NCBI GenBank assembly: GCA_944338265.1 | Contig: CALVLO010000025.1 | Location: 1 to 13,334, forward strand | Origin: an uncultured Clostridia bacterium | GTDB lineage: Bacteria > Bacillota > Clostridia > Christensenellales > Borkfalkiaceae | Direction of reading: 5' to 3' | DNA length: 13,334 nt | Shown here: positions 6,746 through 13,334 of the stretch, piece after piece | How positions within the stretch are numbered: position 1 is the stretch's first letter | Layout of the letters: every line of letters starts with the position of its first letter | Program-made: the position numbers and the translations under genes | Notes under the pieces: model-generated | What the model was told of the DNA's origin: nothing | Databases searched by the model: none | Seen by the model: the letters and a program-made list of their open reading frames with translations, nothing else

Positions 6746-8332
6746 TTACTTGAGCATTCCGAGGTAGAGCCCCTCGTAATAGGTGGCAGACTTCGCCCAA
6801 GAGAAATCCGTCTCCATCGCCTTTTTGCGCAGCGCGCTCCACGCTTCCTTATCGTGATAGACGCCGATCGCCTCGTTGATGACGTACAGCATATCGTATG
6901 CGTTATAGTCGTGGAAGGTGAACCCGTTCCCGCCCGCGCCGTAGGGCGTGATGCTGTCGCGCAAGCCACCCGTCTCGCGGACGATGGCGACGGTACCGTA
7001 GCGGGAAGCGATCATCTGCGAGAGCCCGCACGGCTCGCTCTTGCTCGGCATGAGGAAGAGATCGGCACCCGCATAGATCTTGCGCGAGAGATCGGAATTG
7101 AAGGAGATAATGGAGACCACCTTCCCCTGATAGCGGCGCGCAAGGTCGCTGAAATAGTTCTCATACGAAGAATCGCCCGTCCCGAGCAGCACGAACTGCA
7201 CATCCTGACGCAGCACCTGCTCGATGACCTCCTTCACGAGATCGAGCCCCTTGTGCGCGACGAGGCGGGTGATCATGGCGATGATGGGCGTATCCGGCTT
7301 GACAGGGAGATTGAGCATGCGCTGCAACTCCTCTTTGCAGACCGCCTTGGGCGCAATGTTCTTCGCATCGTAATTGGCAAAGAGCGCCTTGTCCGTTGCG
7401 GGGTCGTAATAGTCGGGGTCGATGCCGTTAAGGATGCCGCAGAGCTTGAACTCATTTCGGCGGATGATGGGATCGAGCCCGTGCGAATAGTACGGATCTT
7501 TGATCTCCCCTGCATACGTCGGGCTGACGGTGGAGAAGCGTTCGCAGCATTCGATCGCGCCCTTCATCAGGTTGATGCAGCGGTCGTACTCGACGAGATA
7601 GCGGAAACGGTTGGAGATCCCGAAGAGATCTTCCAAAATATCGAGAGAATACTTGCCCTGATACTCGATATTGTGAATGGTGAACACCGCACGGATGAAC
7701 TGATACTCCGGGCGGAAGCAGTAGATCGTCTTCAAATAGAGCGCAGCAAGCGCCGCCTGCCAATCGTGGCAGTGCAGGATATCGGGATAAAATCCGATGA
7801 AGGAAAGGATCTCCATCACGCCGCGGCAGAAGAAGGCGAAACGCTCGCCGTCATCGTAATAGCCGTAGCAGCCGGGACGCTTGAAGTAGTACTCGTTATC
7901 AACGAAATAGAACTTCACGTTGTTTGCTTCATACGCAAAGATGCCGCAATACTGATTGCGCCACGAGAGCGGTACGAAAATATTGCCGATGAACTTGAAA
8001 TCCTTGCGGTATTCCTTTTTGATATCCTGATAGAGCGGGATGATGACGCGCACATCATACGCATCGCTCTTAGCGAGCGCCTTGGAGAGCGAGCCGATGA
8101 CCTCGGCAAGCCCGCCCGTCGCGATGAAGGGCGCTGCCTCCGAAGCGACGAACAAGATCTTCTTCTTGGGTACGACTTTGATCTCGGGCGCGGGCGCTGC
8201 TTTGGGCGTCTCCTGCGTTTCGACCGCCTCTACGGGCGGAACGTTGACGAGCTCTGCCTGCACGGCTACCGCGGGCTTCTTTTCCGCGGCGGGTGCTGCC
8301 TTTTGCGTCTTCTTGTTTTTGGTTGTGCTCAT
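6746..8332 (-). CDS. glgA: Glycogen synthase (ADP-glucose, GT5)
   Basis: Transfers glucose from ADP-glucose to the growing alpha-1,4 chain; a GT-B fold enzyme of family GT5, cytoplasmic. Seen in 528 residues: an N-terminal GT5 domain beginning KKKILFVASEAAPF (56-69), HCHDWQ (187-192), FTIHNIEYQG (217-226), GILNGID (299-305), the C-terminal domain with TRLVAHKG (355-362), and the E-x7-E region with SEPCGLSQM (432-440) and RETGGLRDS (452-460). Two oddities. The canonical Lys-Thr-Gly-Gly-Leu near the N-terminus, whose Lys contacts the sugar nucleotide, reads Ala-Thr-Gly-Gly-Leu (71-75, codon at 8120-8122). The first 55 residues form an Ala/Pro/Lys/Val-rich, probably disordered extension absent from typical GlgA (about 480 aa). 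The ATG at 8332 has a perfect AAGGAGG five bases upstream, so the extension is translated; a longer frame from 8398 has no such signal. Fourth gene of the operon. Confidence 0.96.
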   Translation of the reverse strand: MSTTKNKKTQKAAPAAEKKPAVAVQAELVNVPPVEAVETQETPKAAPAPEIKVVPKKKILFVASEAAPFIATGGLAEVIGSLSKALAKSDAYDVRVIIPLYQDIKKEYRKDFKFIGNIFVPLSWRNQYCGIFAYEANNVKFYFVDNEYYFKRPGCYGYYDDGERFAFFCRGVMEILSFIGFYPDILHCHDWQAALAALYLKTIYCFRPEYQFIRAVFTIHNIEYQGKYSLDILEDLFGISNRFRYLVEYDRCINLMKGAIECCERFSTVSPTYAGEIKDPYYSHGLDPIIRRNEFKLCGILNGIDPDYYDPATDKALFANYDAKNIAPKAVCKEELQRMLNLPVKPDTPIIAMITRLVAHKGLDLVKEVIEQVLRQDVQFVLLGTGDSSYENYFSDLARRYQGKVVSIISFNSDLSRKIYAGADLFLMPSKSEPCGLSQMIASRYGTVAIVRETGGLRDSITPYGAGGNGFTFHDYNAYDMLYVINEAIGVYHDKEAWSALRKKAMETDFSWAKSATYYEGLYLGMLK

Positions 8333-8377
8333 GCCGTCCTCCTTGTCATAACGAAATTGCCTCAAAATGAGCTGTGC

Positions 8378-8395
8378 GCTGCGGCACGCCGCAGC
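8378..8395 (-). other. GC-rich hairpin between glgD and glgA
   Basis: GCTGCGG (8378-8384) pairs with CCGCAGC (8389-8395) around a four-base loop (CGTG in the transcript). No T-tract follows, so it is not an intrinsic terminator. It sits 13 bases after the glgD stop and about 45 bases before the glgA start. A role in mRNA stability or processing is possible. GGCAC just after the glgD stop could pair alternatively with GTGCC in the loop and arm. Confidence 0.5.
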
Positions 8396-8407
8396 CAAAA
8401 GAGTGCC

Positions 8408-9526
8408 TTAGATCATCCTGCCTTTGGCGATGAAGTACGGGAGCTCCGCACATCCCGCCAGGCGCCGCCGATCGCGCACGACGACGTTTTTATCCGTGAT
8501 CACGCAGTCGAGCTGCACGCCCGATCCGACGACGCTGTCCTGCATGATGATGGAATTTTTGACGACGCTCCCCTTCCCGATCTTGACGCCGCGGAAGAGG
8601 ATGCAGTTCTCCACCGTCCCCTCGATGACGCAGCCATCGGAGATGAGGGAGTTCTTCACCGTTGCGCCGTCGCTGTATTTGCTCGGAGCGGAGTCGCGTA
8701 CCTTGGTATAGATATCGCGCGCGCCGAACAGCTCGTCGCGGACGGTCTTATCCAAAAGCTCCATGCTGTGCGCATAGTACTTTTGCAGCGAATCGATGCC
8801 CGCATAGTACCCGTCGAAGAGATAGCCGTAGATCTTGAGCGTATCCACATTTTTGGTGAGGATATCTTTCCCGAAGCTCGAAAGCCCGCGCGTGACCGCA
8901 TCCTGGATGATATTGATGAGAAATTCGCGGTTGAGCACCATGATGTTCACATACACGTTGCTCGTTTCCTTCTTTTTGAGCTTGGGATTGATCTTGATCC
9001 CTTTCACCCTGCCCTCTTCGTCGGGCAAAATGGTCATAAAGTAGTTGGATTCGATGGGCGCATCCTCTTTGAGGTACACCATCGTGATATCCGCCCCCTT
9101 CTCCTCGTGATAGCGGATGACGTCGGCAATATCCACGCGGGCAATGCCGTCACAGTCGGAGATGACGACGTACTCCTCGTTGCGGTGATTGAGGAAGCCC
9201 GTGATGCCTTTGAGCGCCTCGAGGCGGTTGCTGTAAGGCGCGTCCGTCTCATCCGAATAAGGCGGGAGCAGGATGATGCCGCCGTCCTTGCGGGCGAGAT
9301 CCCAATCCTTACCGCTGCCGAGGTGATCCATCAGCGATTGATAGTTGTACTTCGTCACGATGCCGACGGTCGTGATGCCGGAATTGACGAAGTTGGAGAG
9401 CGCGAAATCGATGAGGCGGTACCTTCCGCCGTAGGGGATGGAAGCCATCGTCCTGTGGCGGGAAAGTTCGGGAATATTCTCATCGTGGATGTTGGAAAAA
9501 ATTACGCCTACTGCCGAGTTTGCCAT
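8408..9526 (-). CDS. glgD: GlgD, non-catalytic ADP-glucose pyrophosphorylase paralogue
   Basis: GlgD pairs with GlgC in Bacillota to form a heteromeric ADP-glucose pyrophosphorylase and raises its activity; alone it is reported as inactive or nearly so. Seen in 372 residues: a nucleotidyltransferase fold entered by PYGGRYRLIDFALSN (31-45), the counterpart of FGGKYRIIDFPLSN in GlgC, and a C-terminal left-handed beta-helix with hexapeptide-type repeats (about 283-355). The N-terminal nucleotide loop LAGGxGxRL is replaced by VIFSNIHDENIPELSRHR (8-25), the catalytic SGDH region reads ISDCDGI, and no FEEKPK glucose-1-phosphate motif is seen at the equivalent place (KINPKLKKKE). This is the GlgD pattern and argues against a second GlgC. 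ATG 9526 follows GGGGAG, which overlaps the end of glgC; the gap is three bases, favouring 1:1 coupled synthesis with GlgC. Confidence 0.95.
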   Translation of the reverse strand: MANSAVGVIFSNIHDENIPELSRHRTMASIPYGGRYRLIDFALSNFVNSGITTVGIVTKYNYQSLMDHLGSGKDWDLARKDGGIILLPPYSDETDAPYSNRLEALKGITGFLNHRNEEYVVISDCDGIARVDIADVIRYHEEKGADITMVYLKEDAPIESNYFMTILPDEEGRVKGIKINPKLKKKETSNVYVNIMVLNREFLINIIQDAVTRGLSSFGKDILTKNVDTLKIYGYLFDGYYAGIDSLQKYYAHSMELLDKTVRDELFGARDIYTKVRDSAPSKYSDGATVKNSLISDGCVIEGTVENCILFRGVKIGKGSVVKNSIIMQDSVVGSGVQLDCVITDKNVVVRDRRRLAGCAELPYFIAKGRMI

Positions 9527-9529
9527 TTT

Positions 9530-10726
9530 TCACTCCCCCCTGTAATCCTTATCGAGGATCTGACCGCCGGCGACCTTCGCGCCCGCACCGATCGTAATGT
9601 TCCTGCCGAGCACGGCGATGCCCGCATTCTTCTCCTTCTCCTCGCCGACGACGGCGCTTTCCTCCACGACGGTGTTCTCGTCGATGATGGAATAGATGAC
9701 CTTGGCACCCTTCTTCACGATGCTGCCCGCCATCAGAACGCTGTCGATGACCTCTGCCCCCTCTTCCACAACGACGTTGCTCGAGAGGACGGAGCGCTCC
9801 ACCCTGCCCTCGATCTCGCAGCCGAGCGAGATGAGCGAATTGCCGACGACCGCCTTATCGCCGATATACTCGGGCGGTGCGAGCGGATTGCGGGAATGGA
9901 TCTTCCAATCGGGATCGCCCACGTCGAAGGCGGGTTCCTCCCCCAAGAGATCCATATTCGACTCCCAGAGCGACGAGATGGTGCCGACGTCCTTCCAATA
10001 CCCGCTGAAGCGGTAGGAGAACATCTTCTCGCCCGCTTTGAGCATGGCGGGAAGCACGTCTTTGCCGAAGTCCTTGCTCGAAGCGGGGTTTGCCTCGTCT
10101 TCGATGAGATATTTGAAGAGTTTCTCCGCCGTGAAGATATAGATGCCCATCGAAGCAAGGTTGCTCTTGGGCTGCTTGGGCTTTTCCTCAAACTCGTAGA
10201 TGGAGCCATTCTCACGGGTGTTGAGGATGCCGAAGCGGGATGCCTCCTTCATGGGCACCTCGATGGCGGCAATGGTGCAATCCGCCCCCGTCGCCTTATG
10301 CGCTTTGAGCATGGCGGCATAATCCATCTTGTAAATGTGATCGCCCGAGAGAATGAGCACATATTCGGGATTGTACTTCTGCATGAACGCGAGATTTTGA
10401 TAGATCGCGTTTGCAGTCCCCTCGAACCACGACGACTTCTTCTTCGCCTGATAGGGCGAGAGAATATGTACGCCGCCGAACGAGCGGTCGAGATCCCACG
10501 GCTGCCCGTTCCCGATATACTCGTTAAGTTCGAGCGGTTCGTACTGCGTGAGCACGCCGACCGTGTCGATCCCCGAATTGATGCAGTTGCTCAAGGGAAA
10601 ATCGATGATGCGGTACTTCCCCCCAAACGCGACCGCGGGCTTTGCAATGTTGTTCGTAAGCGCATACAGACGGCTCCCCTGCCCGCCCGCAAGCAACATT
10701 GCCACACATTCCTTCTTTCTTTGCAT
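9530..10726 (-). CDS. glgC: Glucose-1-phosphate adenylyltransferase, catalytic subunit
   Basis: Makes ADP-glucose from ATP and glucose-1-phosphate, the committed and normally allosteric step of bacterial glycogen synthesis. Seen in 398 residues: the nucleotide loop LLAGGQGSRL (11-20), AKPAVAFGGKYRIIDFPLSN (28-47), catalytic Asp129 in SGDH (127-130), the glucose-1-phosphate motif FEEKPK (179-184), GYWKDVGTI (242-250), and a C-terminal left-handed beta-helix (about 285-385). The residues expected of an active subunit are all present, in contrast to GlgD. The effector-site stretch reads LTNNIAKPAV (23-32) rather than the enterobacterial form with Arg before Ala-Lys-Pro, so regulation by fructose-1,6-bisphosphate as in E. 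coli should not be assumed. Start ATG 10726 has GAGGGGG about ten bases upstream, a rather long spacing. Second gene of the operon, 66 bases after glgB and three before glgD. Confidence 0.97.
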   Translation of the reverse strand: MQRKKECVAMLLAGGQGSRLYALTNNIAKPAVAFGGKYRIIDFPLSNCINSGIDTVGVLTQYEPLELNEYIGNGQPWDLDRSFGGVHILSPYQAKKKSSWFEGTANAIYQNLAFMQKYNPEYVLILSGDHIYKMDYAAMLKAHKATGADCTIAAIEVPMKEASRFGILNTRENGSIYEFEEKPKQPKSNLASMGIYIFTAEKLFKYLIEDEANPASSKDFGKDVLPAMLKAGEKMFSYRFSGYWKDVGTISSLWESNMDLLGEEPAFDVGDPDWKIHSRNPLAPPEYIGDKAVVGNSLISLGCEIEGRVERSVLSSNVVVEEGAEVIDSVLMAGSIVKKGAKVIYSIIDENTVVEESAVVGEEKEKNAGIAVLGRNITIGAGAKVAGGQILDKDYRGE

Positions 10727-10792
10727 AGCTACAAGACCCCCTCTATCACTCCTGTATTATTTTCGGCATTCCGCCGCAGAGTCCCTCATCAT

Positions 10793-12772
10793 TTACTTTG
10801 TGCTCTTCTTTGCCGCGGGCTTCGCCGCCGTCTTTCCGGACTTTGCCGCCTTGGGCGGATCGGGCTCACGGACAAGATAGAGGCACGTCATCTTCGGCAT
10901 GGCGATGGGAAGGGAATATTGCTTGCCGTGGCTCGGCTTTTTGACGGCAGCGATCACGCGCTTGCCGAGCTTCCCCTCTCCACCGTATTTTACATCGTCG
11001 GAATTAAAGACGATCTTATATTTCCCGCTCCGACTAACGCCGAGGCGGTAATCGGGAACGTCCGCCCCCGAGAAGCATGCCACCATGATGACTTCGTTGC
11101 CCGCCCTGTCGCGGCGCAAAAACGCCACCAAGTTGCGGTCGGCATCGTCGGGCGCAAGCCACTCGAACCCATCCCACGAATCCTCGATCTCGTAGAATGC
11201 GGGGGTATTGCGATAAAACGCATTCAGCTCTCTTACCATCAGGGAGAGCTTTCCGTGCAGCTCGTAGGTATCGCGCAGGAAGAACTCCAACCCTTCGTGA
11301 TAATCCCACTCCTTGAACTGCCCGAACTCATAGCCCATGAAGTTGAGCTTCTTCCCCGGATGCGCCATCATATAGCCGAGGAAGGAACGCACGCCCGCGA
11401 ATTTCTCCTCGTATGTGCCCGGCATCTTGTTGATGAGCGAACACTTGCCGTGTACGACCTCGTCGTGCGAGATGGGCAGGACGTAATTCTCGGAAAAGGC
11501 GTACATCATCGAGAACGTGAGCTTACTGTGATTGTAGCTGCGGAAGTACGGGTTGAGGCACAGATAAGAGAGCATATCGTTCATCCAACCCATGTTCCAC
11601 TTGAAGTTGAAGCCCAAACCGCCGACGGAGCCCGGCTTTGTGACGAGCCCCCACGCGGTGGACTCCTCTGCGATCATCAGTGCATGCGGGAAGCGCAGGA
11701 ACACCGCCTCGTTGAGCTTTCTGAGGAAGGCGATCGCCTCGAGGTTTTTATTCTCACCGTAGATATTGGGGACCCACTCCCCCTCCCGCTTATCGTAATC
11801 GAGATAGAGCATGGAAGCGACCGCATCGACGCGCAGCCCGTCCACATGATACTTATCGAAGAAGAAGCAGGCATCGGAGATGAGGAAGGATAAGACCTCG
11901 TTCCTGCCGTAATCGAAGCGGCGGGTGCCCCAGCTCTTGTGCTCCATCCGATCCCACTGGCTGCTCTCGTAGAGCGGCTGCCCGTCGAACTCATACAGCC
12001 CCTGCGCATCCTTAGGGAAGTGCGCGGGCACCCAATCGAGGATGACCCCGATCCCGGCGCGGTGGAACTCGTCCACCAGGTGCATAAAGTCCTTGGGCGT
12101 GCCCATGCGGGACGTGACGGCGTAGTACCCCGTCACCTGATAGCCCCACGAGCCCTCGAAGGGGAACTCGGTCACGGGCATAAATTCAACGTGCGTATAG
12201 CCCATTTCCTTGACGTAGGGAACGAGCTCGCGCGCCAGATCCTGATAGGAATAGAAATTGCCGTCCGCATGCCGCTTCCACGAGAGCAGATTGACCTCGT
12301 AGATGTTCATGGGCGAAGCGAAGACGTTCTTTGACGCGCGCGCCGCAAAATAATCCTTGTCCTGCCAATCGTATCCGTCCAGATCGTACAGCTTGGAGGC
12401 AGTCGCGGGCGGCGTCTCGGTGTGGAAGCCGACGGGATCCGCCTTCATGAGCTGTCTGCCGTCTGCGGCGGTGACGCAGTACTTGTAGGTATCGTACTCC
12501 TTGAGCCCCGCAATAAACAGCTCGAAGCTCTCCCCGTCGATCATGCGCGCCATGACGTTGGCTTCCGTATTCCAACCGTTGAAGTCCCCGACGACGGAGA
12601 CGCTCCTTGCATGCGGCGCCCACACGCGGAAGACGTACCCCTCTTCGCCGCCGCGCACCTCTCTGTGCGCGCCGAAAATTTCGTAGATGCGGTCGTTCTT
12701 CCCGTGGTGATAGAGGTAGAGCGGAAAATCGGTTGCGTTTGCAATTGCCTCGGCTGAAGTTTTCTTCTGCAT
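10793..12772 (-). CDS. glgB: 1,4-alpha-glucan branching enzyme (GH13)
   Basis: Cuts an alpha-1,4 chain and re-attaches it as an alpha-1,6 branch. Seen in 659 residues: a CBM48 domain (about 25-130, with FRVWAPHARSVSVVGDFNGW), a GH13 barrel with region I DWVPAHF (246-252), region II GLRVDAVASM with nucleophile Asp316, region III IAEEST with Glu369, region IV SHDE with Asp437, and a C-terminal beta domain. There is no extra N-terminal N1 module as in E. coli, so it resembles the shorter Bacillus form. The last 20 or so residues (from Pro639) are Lys/Ala-rich and probably disordered, and recall the extension of GlgA. ATG 12772 is preferred because AAAGGAG lies five bases upstream; the frame stays open to 12814 but without a better signal. 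First gene of the operon, behind the promoter at 12844-12872. Its 3' end has no strong terminator before glgC. Confidence 0.96.
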   Translation of the reverse strand: MQKKTSAEAIANATDFPLYLYHHGKNDRIYEIFGAHREVRGGEEGYVFRVWAPHARSVSVVGDFNGWNTEANVMARMIDGESFELFIAGLKEYDTYKYCVTAADGRQLMKADPVGFHTETPPATASKLYDLDGYDWQDKDYFAARASKNVFASPMNIYEVNLLSWKRHADGNFYSYQDLARELVPYVKEMGYTHVEFMPVTEFPFEGSWGYQVTGYYAVTSRMGTPKDFMHLVDEFHRAGIGVILDWVPAHFPKDAQGLYEFDGQPLYESSQWDRMEHKSWGTRRFDYGRNEVLSFLISDACFFFDKYHVDGLRVDAVASMLYLDYDKREGEWVPNIYGENKNLEAIAFLRKLNEAVFLRFPHALMIAEESTAWGLVTKPGSVGGLGFNFKWNMGWMNDMLSYLCLNPYFRSYNHSKLTFSMMYAFSENYVLPISHDEVVHGKCSLINKMPGTYEEKFAGVRSFLGYMMAHPGKKLNFMGYEFGQFKEWDYHEGLEFFLRDTYELHGKLSLMVRELNAFYRNTPAFYEIEDSWDGFEWLAPDDADRNLVAFLRRDRAGNEVIMVACFSGADVPDYRLGVSRSGKYKIVFNSDDVKYGGEGKLGKRVIAAVKKPSHGKQYSLPIAMPKMTCLYLVREPDPPKAAKSGKTAAKPAAKKSTK

Positions 12773-12837
12773 CGCGTCTCCTTTGGAATAAGATCCCCCT
12801 TGCATTTGACGCACTGCAAACAGAAATGCTGTGCATC
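12773..12837 (-). other. 5' leader of the glycogen operon mRNA
   Basis: About 65 bases between the predicted transcription start and glgB. GCATTT and AAATGC can pair, with an adjacent CTG-TTTG-CAG stem inside, giving a modest leader hairpin before the AAAGGAG ribosome binding site. No recognisable riboswitch and no T-tract. The start point is inferred from the -10 box. Confidence 0.35.
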
Positions 12838-12843
12838 AATGGT

Positions 12844-12872
12844 ATTATACTATATTTTGCGCGCGGTTTCAA
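12844..12872 (-). promoter_or_regulatory. Sigma-A type promoter of the glg operon
   Basis: On the minus strand TTGAAA (12867-12872) and TATAAT (12844-12849) are separated by exactly 17 bases. Upstream lies a strongly AT-rich stretch (about 12873-12960) with A/T runs that could serve as an UP element. It also has three copies of TTGCAA (12881, 12913, 12931) of unknown meaning. This is the only clear promoter seen for the six genes. Confidence 0.85.
12858..12871 (-). promoter_or_regulatory. cre-like CcpA site overlapping the glg promoter
   Basis: TGAAACCGCGCGCA matches the degenerate catabolite-responsive consensus TGWAANCGNTNWCA at 12 of 14 positions; the mismatches are both in the right half. 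It starts in the -35 box and fills most of the spacer, so binding would be expected to repress. CcpA control of glycogen genes is plausible in Bacillota but is inferred here from this one match. Confidence 0.35.
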
Positions 12873-12957
12873 TACCCATTTTGCAATTTTTATCTAAATT
12901 TTCAAAAAATTTTTGCAAAAAACAGCGAAGTTGCAAAGAAGATACGAAGAAATACAT

Positions 12958-12987
12958 AAAAATTCCCCTCCGCGACTACGGAGGGGA
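12958..12987 (-). terminator. Intrinsic terminator after ilvC
   Basis: CCCCTCCG (12965-12972) and CGGAGGGG (12979-12986) form an 8-bp GC stem, extended by one T-A pair, with a six-base loop. In the transcript AA and then five T (12962-12958) follow. It begins about 12 bases after the ilvC stop and separates that unit from the glg promoter. Confidence 0.88.
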
Positions 12988-12998
12988 CCGCAAAAACG

Positions 12999-13334
12999 TT
13001 ACTTCGTCTCGCTGTATTTATCTTCCTTGTTCCAAGAGTACAGCTCGCGGAGCTCCTCGCCCACCTTCTCGAGCATGTGCGCCCCTTCGCGCTCGCGGCA
13101 GGCGTTGAAGTGCGCCCTCCCGCCGCTCTTGTTTTCGGAGATCCATTTGGAGGCGAACGTGCCGTCCTGGATCTCGGTGAGCACCTTCTTCATCTCCTTC
13201 TTGGTCTCTTCGGTGATGAGGCGCTTGCCTGTCTCGTAGTCGCCGAATTCCGCCGTATCGGAGATGGAATAGCGCATCTTCTTGAAGCCGCCGTTGTAGA
13301 TGAGGTCGACGATGAGCTTCATCTCGTGGATGCA
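12999..13334 (-). CDS. ilvC: Ketol-acid reductoisomerase, C-terminal 111 residues (5' end outside window)
   Basis: Second enzyme of valine and isoleucine synthesis; it isomerises and reduces acetolactate or acetohydroxybutyrate using NAD(P)H and Mg2+. Only the C-terminal knotted helical domain is in the window. It starts with the conserved CIHEMKLIVDLIYNGG, then the substrate-binding stretch MRYSISDTAEFGDYETG, and ends in the usual region GRAHFNACREREGAHMLEKVG followed by a short charged tail. This matches the class I (short) enzyme, and the frame is open to the right edge, so the gene is cut by the window rather than truncated. It is separated from the glycogen operon by a strong terminator, so it belongs to another unit, probably a branched-chain amino acid operon. 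Confidence 0.95.
   Translation of the reverse strand, partial: CIHEMKLIVDLIYNGGFKKMRYSISDTAEFGDYETGKRLITEETKKEMKKVLTEIQDGTFASKWISENKSGGRAHFNACREREGAHMLEKVGEELRELYSWNKEDKYSETK

Noticed and set aside
8333..8398. Longer N-terminus for GlgA
   Set aside because: ATG 8332 has a perfect AAGGAGG five bases upstream; the extra 22 codons include the hairpin and look non-coding.
5813..11893. Open frame of 2026 codons on the plus strand
   Set aside because: It is codon-aligned antisense to five clear glg genes, begins at a GTG without a ribosome site, crosses their gaps and shows no domain or natural composition. Shared frame plus lack of TTA/CTA/TCA codons explains it.
12773..12814. Longer N-terminus for GlgB
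   Set aside because: AAAGGAG five bases before ATG 12772 is a much better initiation signal.
1..13334. CRISPR array, tRNA or rRNA genes, insertion sequences
   Set aside because: No regularly spaced repeats, cloverleaf-like sequence, ribosomal RNA sequence or transposase seen; the lone recombinase has no mobile-element context.

Overview
The window carries eight protein genes, all on the minus strand, from a Gram-positive bacterium of the Bacillota, most likely Clostridia. The main evidence is the gene order glgB-glgC-glgD-glgA-glgP, with the GlgD paralogue typical of that phylum, and an XerS-like single tyrosine recombinase beside hflX. Coding regions are moderately GC-rich with few A-ending codons, while the gaps are AT-rich. 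The species cannot be named from this sequence; an uncultured gut or environmental clostridial lineage would fit.

Layout in the direction of transcription (right to left). The window opens in the last third of ilvC (ketol-acid reductoisomerase), closed by a strong terminator (about 12958-12987). A consensus vegetative promoter (12844-12872) with a cre-like element between its boxes then drives a six-gene glycogen operon: glgB, glgC, glgD, glgA, glgP and a cytoplasmic neopullulanase-type GH13 enzyme. Gaps are 66, 3, 75, 120 and 24 nt, all multiples of three, so all six genes share one reading frame. The 120-nt glgA-glgP gap holds an unusual structure: two perfect 10-bp inverted repeats that interlock in pseudoknot order, the first followed by a T-tract. 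After the operon, the gap 1950-2347 holds a terminator, a 36-bp near-perfect palindrome with Xer-site geometry, a third copy of its arm, and a promoter for the xerS-like gene. That gene is followed three bases later by hflX, which runs off the left edge.

How the genes work together. GlgC (with GlgD as probable regulatory subunit) makes ADP-glucose, GlgA polymerises it, and GlgB adds alpha-1,6 branches. GlgP releases glucose-1-phosphate from chain ends, and the GH13 enzyme probably deals with the branched or short remnants. The operon therefore encodes a complete glycogen storage and mobilisation cycle. The recombinase/HflX pair is a separate unit, probably chromosome-dimer resolution plus a ribosome-associated GTPase.

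Most worth following up: (1) the interlocked inverted repeats and possible 14-codon leader ORF before glgP; (2) the candidate dif-like palindrome and its extra arm beside the xerS-like promoter; (3) GlgA with an Ala/Pro/Lys-rich N-terminal extension and Ala in place of the canonical Lys of the K-T-G-G-L motif. A 2026-codon open frame on the plus strand is judged to be an antisense shadow.
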